Shown in pieces: positions 18,087 to 27,237 of a stretch of 64,000 bases of DNA. Made by a program: the position numbers and the translations under genes. Where the stretch lies: assembly GCF_002913045.1 (NCBI RefSeq), contig NZ_PPAF01000038.1:62001-126000 (forward strand), given 5' to 3'. This DNA comes from Campylobacter concisus. Lineage in GTDB: Bacteria > Campylobacterota > Campylobacteria > Campylobacterales > Campylobacteraceae. The notes beneath the pieces are model-generated. The model saw nothing but the letters and a program-made list of their open reading frames with translations. It was not told the DNA's origin and ran no database searches. Positions within the stretch are counted from its first letter, which is position 1; each line of letters starts with the position of its first letter.

Positions 18087-19819
18087 CTTAAATCCTTCTT
18101 ACTAACCCCGCCATCTTGACAGAATTTTTTAAGGTCTTTCTCTGTTAAAATTTTGCTCTTTTTAGTCCTTACATCGACTAATGTAACACGCTCTGTACAT
18201 GAGTAGCAAGGGTCAAGTGAGCAAACGATAAGCGCAGCGTCACTTATGTTGTTTCCTCTAAATTGATACCTTAGGCTTGGCCAGTTGTTATATGTTGCAG
18301 CCCTGCATCTCCAGCGATATACTTTTTGAGCGCTACCTTGCATGATCCAGTGAACATTCTCGCCACGTGGTGCTTCATCATGACCAAGTGCAAAATTTTC
18401 AGGTTTGATCATAGTCACAGGATCGATCATGATCGGAGTTTGAGGCATCATCTCAAAGCATTGGCGGATGATGTGGATAGAGCTTTTTAGCTCTTTATAT
18501 CTAACCATCTCACGAGCAAAAACGTCGCAACCATGCTCAACTGCTACTTCAAATTCTATCTGTTTAAAAAAGTCATATGGGTGATCATAGCGGTTATCGC
18601 GTTTAAAGCCAGAGCCTCTCATATTTGGACCAACTGGGCTAAAGTCGCGTGCTATTTGGCGATCTAAGATACCCACACCTTTCCAGCGCCCGATTTGGCG
18701 TTTATCCTCCATAACTGCGTCCCAAATTTCTGAAATTTGAACGTCAAGTTTATTTATGATCTCGATACCTTTTTTGATCTCTTGGTTTGTCATATCACGT
18801 CTTAAGCCACCCATAACGACGTTGCCGTATGTTTTACGTCCACCAGTTACAAGCTGAGCTAGCTCCATAGAGTACTCACGAACCCTAAAGATGTGCATGA
18901 AAGCGTTGTAGTTACCAGTGACCTCACAAGCTAGACCGATATTTAAAAGGTGGCTGTGAAGACGCTCGATCTCAAGACAGATGACGCGTATAGCTTGAGC
19001 TCTTAGTGGAATTTCAAGCTTGATAGCTTTTTCTGCTGCTTCGATACAAGCGATAGCGTGAGCATAACCACAAATTCCACAAACTCTCTCTGCAAGATAG
19101 CCCATTTGATCATAGTTCATTCTGTTTTCAGCTAGCTTTTCCATACCGCGGTGTTGATAAAAGAGGCGGTAGTCAGCATCGATGATCTCGTCGCCGTCAC
19201 AGAAAAGTCTAAAGTGACCTGGCTCATCTGAAGTAATATGTAGTGGTCCAAGTGGCACATCAACTACTGCATCGCCTATTGGAAACAAAAACTCAGAATC
19301 AGGCTCATCTCTATGATCAACCGGATCAGGTCGGTAGCGATAATCCATCGCATCTTTTCTAAGTGGGTGAAGTCCGTCTGGCCAGTCATCACTTAAAACT
19401 AGACGTCTTTTATCAGGCAAACCTTCAGCTACAAGGCCAAACATATCATAAGCTTCTCTTTCGTACCAAACACAAGCTGGCACTAGCGGAGTAACAGATG
19501 GGAATGTCGGATCACTTCCTGGAATAAGAGTTTTAACAGTGATAAAGCACTTATCCTCAGCCGCAAAGTCATCCGCCTCAGTCATCTTACTACCTTCCAT
19601 TGAGATAGCGTAGTAAAGCGCATAGCTGCCATTTATCTGGCGCTCGTCATTTGGTATCATTGTGCTTATAAAGCCGCCGATATCATAGTAGAGCGTTTTA
19701 ACAGCTAAAGGGAGGTCATTTCTATCGACTAAAACAGTGATCTGATCGTCTGCTTGACGAGTTACCTCTAAAATTTTTACTTTAGTTTTTAGGATTTCTA
19801 TAAATTTATCGCCTCTCAT
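18083..19819 (-). CDS. hyfG: Hydrogenase-4 large (catalytic) subunit
   Basis: NuoCD-like [NiFe] catalytic subunit that reduces protons or oxidises hydrogen. The N-terminal 170 residues are NuoC-like (VTPLVPACVWYEREAYDMFG), followed by the 49 kDa-like domain. The two Ni-Fe ligand motifs are RVCGICGYAH and DPCYSCTER. After the latter Arg comes a tail of 34 residues starting VTLVDVRTKKSK, the segment removed by HycI-type proteases. At 578 residues it matches HycE/HyfG in length. It overlaps hyfF by four bases and hyfH by four. Confidence 0.96.
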   Translation of the reverse strand: MRGDKFIEILKTKVKILEVTRQADDQITVLVDRNDLPLAVKTLYYDIGGFISTMIPNDERQINGSYALYYAISMEGSKMTEADDFAAEDKCFITVKTLIPGSDPTFPSVTPLVPACVWYEREAYDMFGLVAEGLPDKRRLVLSDDWPDGLHPLRKDAMDYRYRPDPVDHRDEPDSEFLFPIGDAVVDVPLGPLHITSDEPGHFRLFCDGDEIIDADYRLFYQHRGMEKLAENRMNYDQMGYLAERVCGICGYAHAIACIEAAEKAIKLEIPLRAQAIRVICLEIERLHSHLLNIGLACEVTGNYNAFMHIFRVREYSMELAQLVTGGRKTYGNVVMGGLRRDMTNQEIKKGIEIINKLDVQISEIWDAVMEDKRQIGRWKGVGILDRQIARDFSPVGPNMRGSGFKRDNRYDHPYDFFKQIEFEVAVEHGCDVFAREMVRYKELKSSIHIIRQCFEMMPQTPIMIDPVTMIKPENFALGHDEAPRGENVHWIMQGSAQKVYRWRCRAATYNNWPSLRYQFRGNNISDAALIVCSLDPCYSCTERVTLVDVRTKKSKILTEKDLKKFCQDGGVSKKDLR

Positions 19820-21297
19820 TTTAAAGCTCCCATCATTATATTAACACCGTTATCTACTAGCGTATAAAAGCTATCTACATGCCATACGCCAAAGATTATG
19901 ATAAGGGCACAAAGTGCTATAAGAGGTAAATTCTCTAACAAACTCATCTCTTTGTTGTGAACGATCACACCTTTTGGCTCGCCAAAGCTTGCCATGTTAA
20001 AGTGTGCAAAGTCAGCTATGAAAATAACTGCAAGCGCAATAGCAAATAGTGCAACTGCGATGTATTGACCGCTTGTGATAGCTCCTACAAAGACGTTATA
20101 CTCACTAACAAATATAGCAAATGCTGGAACACCAACTAGTGAGCAAACAGCCGCGCCAAACATTATAGTGGTGATCGGTGCGATCTTAACCATGCCGCCC
20201 ATCTTACTCATATCTTTGTGGCCATAAATTCTTGCGATATTGCCTGTTGAGCAAAACGCCAAAGCTTTTGTGAAGCTGTGAGCTAAGCAGTGGAATATCG
20301 CTGCAAATAAGCCGTATTTACCGCCAACACCAAGTGCAAATGCAATAACACCCATGTGAACTATTGAGTGATATGCGAACATTCTTTTTACGTTGTGTTG
20401 TCTGATTAGGAAAAATCCCGCTACAAATAGAGTGATAGTTCCTGAAACGATCATTATGCCCTCAACAAAGCTAAATCCAACAGCTTGAGCAGTGATAGCA
20501 TAGTATCTCAAGAGTGCCAGCATCGCACATTTTAAAAGTACGCCTGAAAGCAAAGCTGAGATAGGTGCTGGTCCTTCAGCGTGAACGTCTGGTAGCCAAG
20601 TGTGAGTTGGAGCAAGACCAGCTTTTGTACCAAAACCAATTAGAGCAAATACAAAGATAAGCTTTGCCGCATCTGGGTTTAAATTTTTAGCATTTGCCAT
20701 TATTCCAGAAAATAGCATAGAAGCCTCACCATCTCCTAGAGTGCTAAATGTGGCTGAGTATAGAAGAACAGTCGCATAAAGTGCAAATGCTAGGCCGATT
20801 GAGCAAAGAACGATGTATTTATAGCCACTTTCTGTTGATTTTTGATCTTTGTGGATAGCGACAAGAAACACAGAAGCAAGAGTTGTTGCCTCAATAGCTG
20901 CCCACATAAACGCAACGTTGTTACAAATAACGCTTAGCGTCATTGTAAAGATAAATACATGGCTTAGTGCATAATATTTTTTAAGATCGCTTAGGTGGAT
21001 GTGTCCATCTTCAAGCTCCCATCTCATGTAGTGGATAGAGTAAAAATTTACTATAAATCCAGTTACTGCTATAAGTACCAAGAAAACACAGCCTAAGCTA
21101 TCTAAAAACAAAAATTTATCAAAACTATAAAAAGTTCCGCTACTTAAGACTTTAAGAACATTGTTAAGTAAAGCCACCGATGTCGCAGCAGAAAACAAAA
21201 CGTGAAGTCCGCTTAATACCGCATAATTTTTAGGACTCAAAAACAAGACCAAAGCACCAAGGAGCGGTAAGATAAGTATTAAAGCTAAACTATCCAT
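19816..21297 (-). CDS. hyfF: Hydrogenase-4 membrane subunit F (antiporter-like)
   Basis: A 493-residue NuoL/M/N-type proton-translocating subunit with about 14 membrane segments. The core signature GFGTKAGLAPTHTWLPDVHAE and the following GPAPISALLSG are typical. The family also shows lysines in membrane helices and FHCLAHSFTKALAF around residues 335-350. It is the closest of the two antiporter-like subunits to the catalytic genes, as in E. coli hyf. Confidence 0.93.
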   Translation of the reverse strand: MDSLALILILPLLGALVLFLSPKNYAVLSGLHVLFSAATSVALLNNVLKVLSSGTFYSFDKFLFLDSLGCVFLVLIAVTGFIVNFYSIHYMRWELEDGHIHLSDLKKYYALSHVFIFTMTLSVICNNVAFMWAAIEATTLASVFLVAIHKDQKSTESGYKYIVLCSIGLAFALYATVLLYSATFSTLGDGEASMLFSGIMANAKNLNPDAAKLIFVFALIGFGTKAGLAPTHTWLPDVHAEGPAPISALLSGVLLKCAMLALLRYYAITAQAVGFSFVEGIMIVSGTITLFVAGFFLIRQHNVKRMFAYHSIVHMGVIAFALGVGGKYGLFAAIFHCLAHSFTKALAFCSTGNIARIYGHKDMSKMGGMVKIAPITTIMFGAAVCSLVGVPAFAIFVSEYNVFVGAITSGQYIAVALFAIALAVIFIADFAHFNMASFGEPKGVIVHNKEMSLLENLPLIALCALIIIFGVWHVDSFYTLVDNGVNIMMGALK

Positions 21298-21299
21298 CT

Positions 21300-21944
21300 C
21301 TAACCCCTTAAATTTGAAGCTTTAGAAGTATCTAAACTATCATAAGCTTTATAAAATCTAATCGCTAAAATGCTCATGATGATAACGGCAAATATCGCAT
21401 CTGTTAAAATTCCAAGCTCGACTAACTCATGTGAGTTATAAGCCATTAGAGCAAGACTTAGGTGGATGCCGTTTTCAAACAAGCAGTAAGCTAGAATTTG
21501 TTTTATAAATGAGTTTCTTAGCATGAAGCCAAAAATTCCCATCATAAAGACCGTTCCAGCTGCGATTAGCATGATCTCTTCTTTGATAAGAGAGAATTTT
21601 AAAAATATAGGGTGGATACTCATTGAAAGAGCTAGAGAAAATCCCATAGCAATAACAGGACTTACAAAAAATCCACCAACTGGCTCATCTTCGCTAACTA
21701 CGCCAAGTTTTTTGATAAGCCAGAATAAAATTCCTGGCACAAGCAAAACTTTGGTAAAAAATGCAACGATCGCCCAAGTTTTGAGCTGCTCGGCGTTAAA
21801 TTTCTCAGATAGCAAGAAAAATATGCTAACTAAAAGTAGTGTCTCAATCGCATAAGCGATGATTGAGAGCTTCAAGCTTCTAAGACCAAAAACCGCAAGC
21901 GAAGTTACGATCATGCAAATGGCTAAAATATCAAGTGTTTGCAT
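21300..21944 (-). CDS. hyfE: Hydrogenase-4 membrane subunit E
   Basis: A 214-residue membrane protein with about seven hydrophobic segments and a NuoK-like C-terminal region (FENGIHLSLALMAYNSHELV). HyfE is present in Hyf-type but not Hyc-type complexes, which supports calling this operon hyf. It starts two bases after the hyfC stop and its stop lies two bases before the hyfF start. Confidence 0.9.
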   Translation of the reverse strand: MQTLDILAICMIVTSLAVFGLRSLKLSIIAYAIETLLLVSIFFLLSEKFNAEQLKTWAIVAFFTKVLLVPGILFWLIKKLGVVSEDEPVGGFFVSPVIAMGFSLALSMSIHPIFLKFSLIKEEIMLIAAGTVFMMGIFGFMLRNSFIKQILAYCLFENGIHLSLALMAYNSHELVELGILTDAIFAVIIMSILAIRFYKAYDSLDTSKASNLRG

Positions 21945-21945
21945 C

Positions 21946-22866
21946 TCACACTCCTACTACATAAAGTGTTAGTGCAACAAACGAGATAGCAAGTGCACCA
22001 AGCGCATTTTTGCGTAAAGATGAAGTCATTTTAAAGCGTGGACCAAAGTTGTCTATAAAGACAGCCGCTACGTAAAATACTCCGGTTTTTATCACAAAAA
22101 TGATGATAGCTAAGAAAGGATTGCTAAAATTCCATGGCTCAAATATAGTTAGGAAAAGTCCGATCATAGCAAACTGTTTTAATATAAGTGATGCTTGAAC
22201 TAAACCAAGGTCGCTACCTGCATACTCGCCAAGCAAGCCTTCTTGAAGCTCTTGCTCTGCTTCAGCTACGTCAAATGGTTTTCTGCCAGTCTCAACATAC
22301 ATGCACCATAAAAATGCGATAGAAGCTACGGCAAAGCTTGGGATTTGATATCCGATAACACCGGTTTTTACCATCTCTTGGATCTCAATTAAATTTGATG
22401 TTTTAGCTGCAAGCATTACTACGATTAGACACATGATCATAACTGGCTCGACATATACGCCCAGCATTTGCTCCCTGCCGCCGCCTGTTGCTGCAAATGG
22501 GTTGCCGCTATCCATTGAAGCTGCACCAAATACAAATCTAAGCAATGCACCAAGATAAAGGATCACAAATATATCTGAATATGCTCCAAAAACAGTATCT
22601 TTGCTATATGTTATAGGTATAGCAGCTAGCACTGCAGCTGAAGTTGCAAAAAGGAAAAATGGAGCCCATCTAAATACCCAGTGAGAGCACTCAGGCACGG
22701 TTCTTCCTCTTCTAAAGAGTTTTATAATATCGCGATATGTTTGAAAGAAATCGCTACCTTGTTTTGATTGAAGTCTAGCCCTTAGTTTTCTTGCCATACC
22801 ATCAAACAAAGGAGCTACCAAAACGATAACGACTACTTGAAATATCATTAAAAGTATAGTTTGCAT
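21946..22866 (-). CDS. hyfC: Hydrogenase-4 membrane subunit C (NuoH-like)
   Basis: A 306-residue NuoH/HycD-type membrane subunit anchoring the soluble arm. The motifs RLQSKQGSDFFQTYRDIIKL (about 31-50) and VETGRKPFDVAEAEQELQEG (about 192-211) are diagnostic of this subunit family. Roughly eight membrane segments. In E. coli a hyfD gene would follow; here hyfE follows at once. Confidence 0.94.
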   Translation of the reverse strand: MQTILLMIFQVVVIVLVAPLFDGMARKLRARLQSKQGSDFFQTYRDIIKLFRRGRTVPECSHWVFRWAPFFLFATSAAVLAAIPITYSKDTVFGAYSDIFVILYLGALLRFVFGAASMDSGNPFAATGGGREQMLGVYVEPVMIMCLIVVMLAAKTSNLIEIQEMVKTGVIGYQIPSFAVASIAFLWCMYVETGRKPFDVAEAEQELQEGLLGEYAGSDLGLVQASLILKQFAMIGLFLTIFEPWNFSNPFLAIIIFVIKTGVFYVAAVFIDNFGPRFKMTSSLRKNALGALAISFVALTLYVVGV

Positions 22867-22875
22867 TTTCGTCTC

Positions 22876-24843
22876 CTAAACTAAAAAGTAGCCCACAGCA
22901 AGTATGGCACATAAATAAACTAGGATATAAAGCGTATAGACGTTTGTATATCCGCTTTGAACGATGCCAAGTTTATCAGCAAATTTCATACACCATTTGA
23001 TGACTGGCTCATAAAACATTCCCCACCAGATATCTTTTGGATGGTTGTGATATTCAACCGCGTCAAAATAATTTCTAGTAACGATCTTTTTATCAGCTCT
23101 AAATAGCCATTGCATGATCTTTCTAAGATCGCCTGTAAATGGACCACCTGTCATTTGCATACGTGAGCTATATTTAAAGCCACAAGCCCAAGGATCAGTT
23201 TCGCGTGGTTTATCTCTATTTGCTTTCATAACAGCAAGGATGATAAATGGCAAAATCATAGTCGAACATAAAACTAAAGCGATAAGCGGAGTTGAGATCA
23301 TACTGCCTATTGGTGAAGTTACATTTATAGCTCCAAGGCTAGCTTTATAGTCACTTATAGCGATAGAATTTACAGCTTGCATGATGTAATCAACTATGTA
23401 GTTTGCGCCAAGGCCAAAGCCAACGCAGCCTATCATTAGGATGATCATACCAAGAACCATGCCTATTGGACTCTCTTTAGCATTTTCCCAAATTTTTTGA
23501 TCTCTTGGAGTACCTGCAAAGATAACAGCGTAAAGTTTGAGGTGCATACCGACTAAAACGCCTGTTAGTGCAAGAGCTACGACGCCAAGCGTAAATGCAT
23601 ATCTAACTAATGTTCCCTCGCCCATCGCGCCTTGAAGCATACCTTGATATGTAAACCACTCTGAAACAAAGCCATTTACTGGAGGTAAAGCTGCGATACC
23701 CATAATACCTATAAACATACCAAGGCTTGTCCATGGCATCTTTTTAGCAAGACCACCAAGGATGTCCATATTTTGTGTATGAGTAGCGTGGATAACCGAA
23801 CCAGCGCAAAGGAAAAGTAGACCTTTAAATATAGCGTGGTTAACTACGTGGTAGCAACCTGCTAGAAAACCTACTGCTGCAAGTGTTAAATTTCCAGCTG
23901 CAACGCCGTAAATTCCTGTGCCAAGACCTAGCAAGATGATGCCTATGTTCTCAACTGAGTGATAAGCAAGCAAGGCTTTAAAGTCGTGTTGGCAAAGAGC
24001 GTATAAAACACCAAATAGTGAGCTAGCTGCACCAAGAGCGAGTATTGTAAGTCCAAAATATGTACTAAGTGGTAAGTAAAGTGTAAATTTAACTAGTGTA
24101 AATAGAGCAACTTTAATCATAACGCCTGACATAAGGGCTGAAACGTTTGATGGGGCTGCTGGGTGAGCTTGTGGAAGCCAAACGTGAAATGGCCACATAC
24201 CAGCTTTGCTACCAAATCCAACTAGGAATAGTATAAATGTAGCAACAGAAGCGCCAAATGGCATCTTAACACCCATGAACGCACTAAATTCTGTACTTCC
24301 TGCGTAGTATGCAGTGATAAGCAAGCCACAGGTGATACAAAATGCACCGATTTGTGCGATACCAAGATATACCATGACCGCTTTTAAAGTGTTTTTGCCA
24401 TCATTTACTATGATAAGGAACGATGAGATAAGAGTCATAAGCTCCCATAAAACGACAAAGCAAAATACATTATCAGCGCTAATTACTAGAAGCATTGAGA
24501 GTATAAATGTATTAAACAAACATGCAAATACGCCAACGTTTGCTTTTTTGATGTACTCATCTGCATAGCTCATACCATAAACGCTACTTGCAAATCCGAT
24601 GAAAACAACGACAAAGCTAAAGAAATTTCCAAGTGGATTTAGCGCAAATTTTGGCGAATATAAAAAGCCATCCGCAAGAGCAAAACTATCGCTTACTCCC
24701 ATATTTGCAACAAAGTGACACATCGCGTAAAAACAGCTTAAAGCGCTTAGACCAAAACCAACCTTTACAGCGGCCTTTGGAGCACAATAAAGCAAGATGC
24801 TAACGACGGCACTTACAAGAAATAGCATATAAACCGTAGTCAT
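22876..24843 (-). CDS. hyfB: Hydrogenase-4 membrane subunit B (antiporter-like)
   Basis: A 655-residue NuoL/HycC-type proton-translocating subunit. LVGFGSKAGMWPFHVWLPQAHPAAP and the following SNVSALMSGVMIK are the family core, and a C-terminal extension after residue 480 ends in a lone membrane segment (VYTLYILVYLCAILAVGYFLV region). Benoit and Maier's work on C. concisus, as I remember it, reported Hyf to be hard to inactivate; this is memory and not seen in sequence. Confidence 0.93.
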   Translation of the reverse strand: MTTVYMLFLVSAVVSILLYCAPKAAVKVGFGLSALSCFYAMCHFVANMGVSDSFALADGFLYSPKFALNPLGNFFSFVVVFIGFASSVYGMSYADEYIKKANVGVFACLFNTFILSMLLVISADNVFCFVVLWELMTLISSFLIIVNDGKNTLKAVMVYLGIAQIGAFCITCGLLITAYYAGSTEFSAFMGVKMPFGASVATFILFLVGFGSKAGMWPFHVWLPQAHPAAPSNVSALMSGVMIKVALFTLVKFTLYLPLSTYFGLTILALGAASSLFGVLYALCQHDFKALLAYHSVENIGIILLGLGTGIYGVAAGNLTLAAVGFLAGCYHVVNHAIFKGLLFLCAGSVIHATHTQNMDILGGLAKKMPWTSLGMFIGIMGIAALPPVNGFVSEWFTYQGMLQGAMGEGTLVRYAFTLGVVALALTGVLVGMHLKLYAVIFAGTPRDQKIWENAKESPIGMVLGMIILMIGCVGFGLGANYIVDYIMQAVNSIAISDYKASLGAINVTSPIGSMISTPLIALVLCSTMILPFIILAVMKANRDKPRETDPWACGFKYSSRMQMTGGPFTGDLRKIMQWLFRADKKIVTRNYFDAVEYHNHPKDIWWGMFYEPVIKWCMKFADKLGIVQSGYTNVYTLYILVYLCAILAVGYFLV

Positions 24844-24844
24844 C

Positions 24845-25414
24845 TTATGCTCCTTGTCCGTTTAAAATTTTAGTAGCAAATTTATTCGCTGCTTCATAAT
24901 CTATCCTCTTGCCAAGTTTATGTTTACCCTCTTCTGGATCAATCATAACAAGAGCACTCGTTGGACAGACATCAACGCAAGCTGGTCCATTTTCACGACC
25001 AAAGCACATATCGCATTTAACAGCGATATTTTTTGCACCTGATTGTGACTCTATCTCAAGGTTGTACTTTGGCTCGACAGCGTAATTTACTGAAGGCATA
25101 AGCTCTGCACTTGAGCTTATTGCACCGTAAGGACAAGCGATCGTGCACATCTTACAGCCTATACAAATTTCCTCGTGAAGCTCGATGCAATTATCATTAA
25201 ATCGCAATGCCCCAGTTGGACACACATTCGCACAAGGACCATCGTCGCATTGTCTGCACTGAGTTGGCATAACGCCAGTAGCTTCTCTTAGCACACTTAG
25301 CCTTGCACGTGACAGCTTGCCGCGTTCATAAGCGCTCTTAAAACATGCAGCCATGCAGGTTGCACATCCTATACAGCGTTTATAATCGGCAATCACAAAT
25401 TTATGTTTTTTCAT
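24845..25414 (-). CDS. hyfA: Hydrogenase-4 four-cluster ferredoxin subunit
   Basis: A 189-residue polyferredoxin of the HycB/HyfA type that would take electrons from the partner dehydrogenase. Four cysteine motifs are visible: CIGCATCMAACF, CRQCDDGPCANVCP, CIGCKMCTIACP and CDMCFGRENGPACVDVCP, enough for four [4Fe-4S] clusters. GGGAGGAATTT is a strong ribosome-binding site. The ATG overlaps by four bases the stop of a 32-codon upstream ORF. No formate dehydrogenase H gene is adjacent, so the electron donor is open. Confidence 0.93.
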   Translation of the reverse strand: MKKHKFVIADYKRCIGCATCMAACFKSAYERGKLSRARLSVLREATGVMPTQCRQCDDGPCANVCPTGALRFNDNCIELHEEICIGCKMCTIACPYGAISSSAELMPSVNYAVEPKYNLEIESQSGAKNIAVKCDMCFGRENGPACVDVCPTSALVMIDPEEGKHKLGKRIDYEAANKFATKILNGQGA

Positions 25415-25509
25415 AAATTCCTCCCATTAAACAAGGCCAAACTGCCCTGCTCACTTTTAAAGTGATGGTTAGTCACCAAAATAGAGATAGTTAAATTTTT
25501 ATTTAACAT
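25411..25509 (-). CDS. Putative 32-residue leader or small protein upstream of hyfA
   Basis: A short ORF begins with ATG at 25509 after AGGAAGGAG (eight bases before the start) and ends in a TGA that overlaps the hyfA ATG as ATGA. The peptide starts MLNKNLTISILVTNHHFKSE and contains no membrane segment and no run of one amino acid that would suggest attenuation. The strong ribosome-binding site and the four-base coupling, the same style as hyfI-hyfH-hyfG, make translation plausible. It is too short to recognise and could be a chance ORF. Confidence 0.45.
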   Translation of the reverse strand: MLNKNLTISILVTNHHFKSEQGSLALFNGRNL

Positions 25510-25828
25510 CTCAAACGCTCCTTCCTAATTTTTGTAATAATTCTATAACTTACAATGAATAAATTCCGTCATCTATCTGACAAATTTTGTATTTTTAGAA
25601 TTAAATTTTTATTTTATATATCTTTAAGATTATCTACTTAATATCGATTTTTAGGTATGTTTATTTGCTAAAGGATAATATTTATTAATAAAATTTTCCT
25701 ATAAAGAGTAAAAATATCTTAATTAAGTTTAAATTTACAAGTTAATTATTTAAGCTCGGGTTAATTAAATAAAGCTGAAATTTAAAAATCTAAAATATAA
25801 TCCGACCTTTAAATTTAAAAGGCTTTTT
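25510..25828. other. Divergent intergenic region between the hyf operon and the MBL-fold gene
   Basis: About 320 very AT-rich bases that must hold the hyf promoter (minus strand) and the promoter of the gene at 25829. I see an inverted repeat GTCA-N6-TGAC at 25568-25581, 60-70 bases upstream of the small ORF, of a size that a dimeric regulator could bind. No sigma-54 GG-N10-GC element was found. Nothing else is evident. Confidence 0.4.
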
Positions 25829-26905
25829 ATGGGAATTTTTATAGTTATACTTTTGCTTATTGTTGCAGTTTTTGTATTTATGAGATTTGCCCCAGTTTTT
25901 GGTGGCGTGCCAGATATTAAAAGCCAAAAGCTGATAAAGGCTTCGCCAAATTTTAACGGCAAAGTTTTTATAAATTTAGAGCCGACAATTGATATGGTAA
26001 AGAAAAGTCCGCAAGCATCTATGACAAAATTCGTCCTGCAAGCGCTCTTTCCACCAAAGGGCAAGCTACCAAAGCAACCTTTGCCAAATTTAAAATTTGA
26101 TGCAAAAGCCCTCAAAAATGGCGAGTTTATCTGGCTTGGGCACGTTAGCCTCATCTGTAAGCTTGATGACAAAACCATCATCACAGACCCAGTTTTGCAC
26201 CGAGCATTTCCACTGCCAATTGGCGGTAAGCCCTTTTATGCTATCGCCGCTAGTGACTACCCAGATGTGATCGACATCGCCCTCATCTCGCACGATCACT
26301 ACGATCATCTTGATTACAAAACGATCCTTGAGCTAAAAGATAGAATTTGCAAGTTTCTAGTGCCGCTTGGTGTAAAAGCTCACCTTGTAAAATGGGGCGT
26401 TGATAAAGACAAAATTTATGAGTTTGACTGGTTTGGTGATCAAAAAATAGGAAATTTAAACTTCACGTTTTGTCCTTCAAGGCACTTTAGTGGGCGCACA
26501 TTTAAAAGAAATACGACGCTTTGGGGTGGCTGGGCGGCTCAAAAGGCTGGCTTTAGCTTTTATTTTAGCGGAGATGGCGGATACGGCAAGCATTTTAAGA
26601 TGATAAATGAGAAATTTAGCGCCTTTGATCTAGTTTTTATCGAAAATGGTGCTTACGGCGATGGCTGGCCTTACGTGCATATGAAGCCAGAGGAGTCAGC
26701 GCAAGCACTAAAAGATCTTGGTGCAAAGCTTGGTATGCCGGTGCACTGGGGCAAATTTGATCTATCTTATCACGCTTGGGATGAGCCGATCAAGCGTTTT
26801 GAAAAGGCAGCGACAAAACTTGAGCTAAACTACGCAACGCCGATGATCGGAGAAGTTTTCACCGCACAAAATCAGCCTAGGAAAAAGTGGTGGGAGAAAA
26901 TTTAG
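25829..26905 (+). CDS. Metallo-beta-lactamase-fold hydrolase with N-terminal membrane anchor
   Basis: A 358-residue protein: one membrane segment at residues 1-22 (FIVILLLIVAVFVFMRF), then a metallo-beta-lactamase domain. The zinc motif is ISHDHYDHLD near residue 152 (HxHxDH), later ligands fit PSRHFSGRT, YFSGDGGYG and MPVHWGKF. The overall layout with LGHVSLICKLDDKTIITDPV resembles the UlaG/NAPE-PLD-like branch, which includes lipid and phosphodiester hydrolases. Substrate is unknown. The gene ends just before a small ORF that reads out of its 3' end. Confidence 0.85.
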   Translation: MGIFIVILLLIVAVFVFMRFAPVFGGVPDIKSQKLIKASPNFNGKVFINLEPTIDMVKKSPQASMTKFVLQALFPPKGKLPKQPLPNLKFDAKALKNGEFIWLGHVSLICKLDDKTIITDPVLHRAFPLPIGGKPFYAIAASDYPDVIDIALISHDHYDHLDYKTILELKDRICKFLVPLGVKAHLVKWGVDKDKIYEFDWFGDQKIGNLNFTFCPSRHFSGRTFKRNTTLWGGWAAQKAGFSFYFSGDGGYGKHFKMINEKFSAFDLVFIENGAYGDGWPYVHMKPEESAQALKDLGAKLGMPVHWGKFDLSYHAWDEPIKRFEKAATKLELNYATPMIGEVFTAQNQPRKKWWEKI

Positions 26906-26949
26906 GAATAAAATTTGCTCTAAATTTTAAAATCCAAAAGGAAATGCTG

Positions 26950-27237
26950 ATGAAAATTTCTGAAAATTTAGCAAATCTAAAAAATATCATCGATAAAGCT
27001 GCAAAAAACGACCTTGATATGAGCGCAACTGGAAGCTTTTTACAAAATTTAGAAAAAGCAAATAAAGAGACTGAAAAAATTTATAAACAGCTAGAAAAAG
27101 AGTTAAAAAGCGATGCGCAAATGTTTAAACAATTTGACTTTATGCAGATGATAACAAAGCTTCAATACGGCAACCTAAAGCCAAATGAACGTGAAAAACT
27201 GCCCAATAAAATGAGCAAGATCGCCAAAGAAATTTAG
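26950..27237 (+). CDS. Small helical hypothetical protein
   Basis: A charged, probably all-helical protein of 95 residues starting MKISENLANLKNIIDKAAKN. The frame opens at 26887 inside the previous gene, but AAAAGGA lies seven bases before the ATG at 26950, which is preferred. No membrane segment or known motif; LEKANKETEKIYKQLEKELK looks like an amphipathic coiled helix. Likely co-transcribed with the MBL-fold gene. Function unknown. Confidence 0.65.
   Translation: MKISENLANLKNIIDKAAKNDLDMSATGSFLQNLEKANKETEKIYKQLEKELKSDAQMFKQFDFMQMITKLQYGNLKPNEREKLPNKMSKIAKEI

Noticed and set aside
25510..25828. Sigma-54 promoter for hyf
   Set aside because: E. coli hyf uses sigma-54, but no GG-N10-GC element with suitable flanks was found upstream of the small ORF or hyfA.
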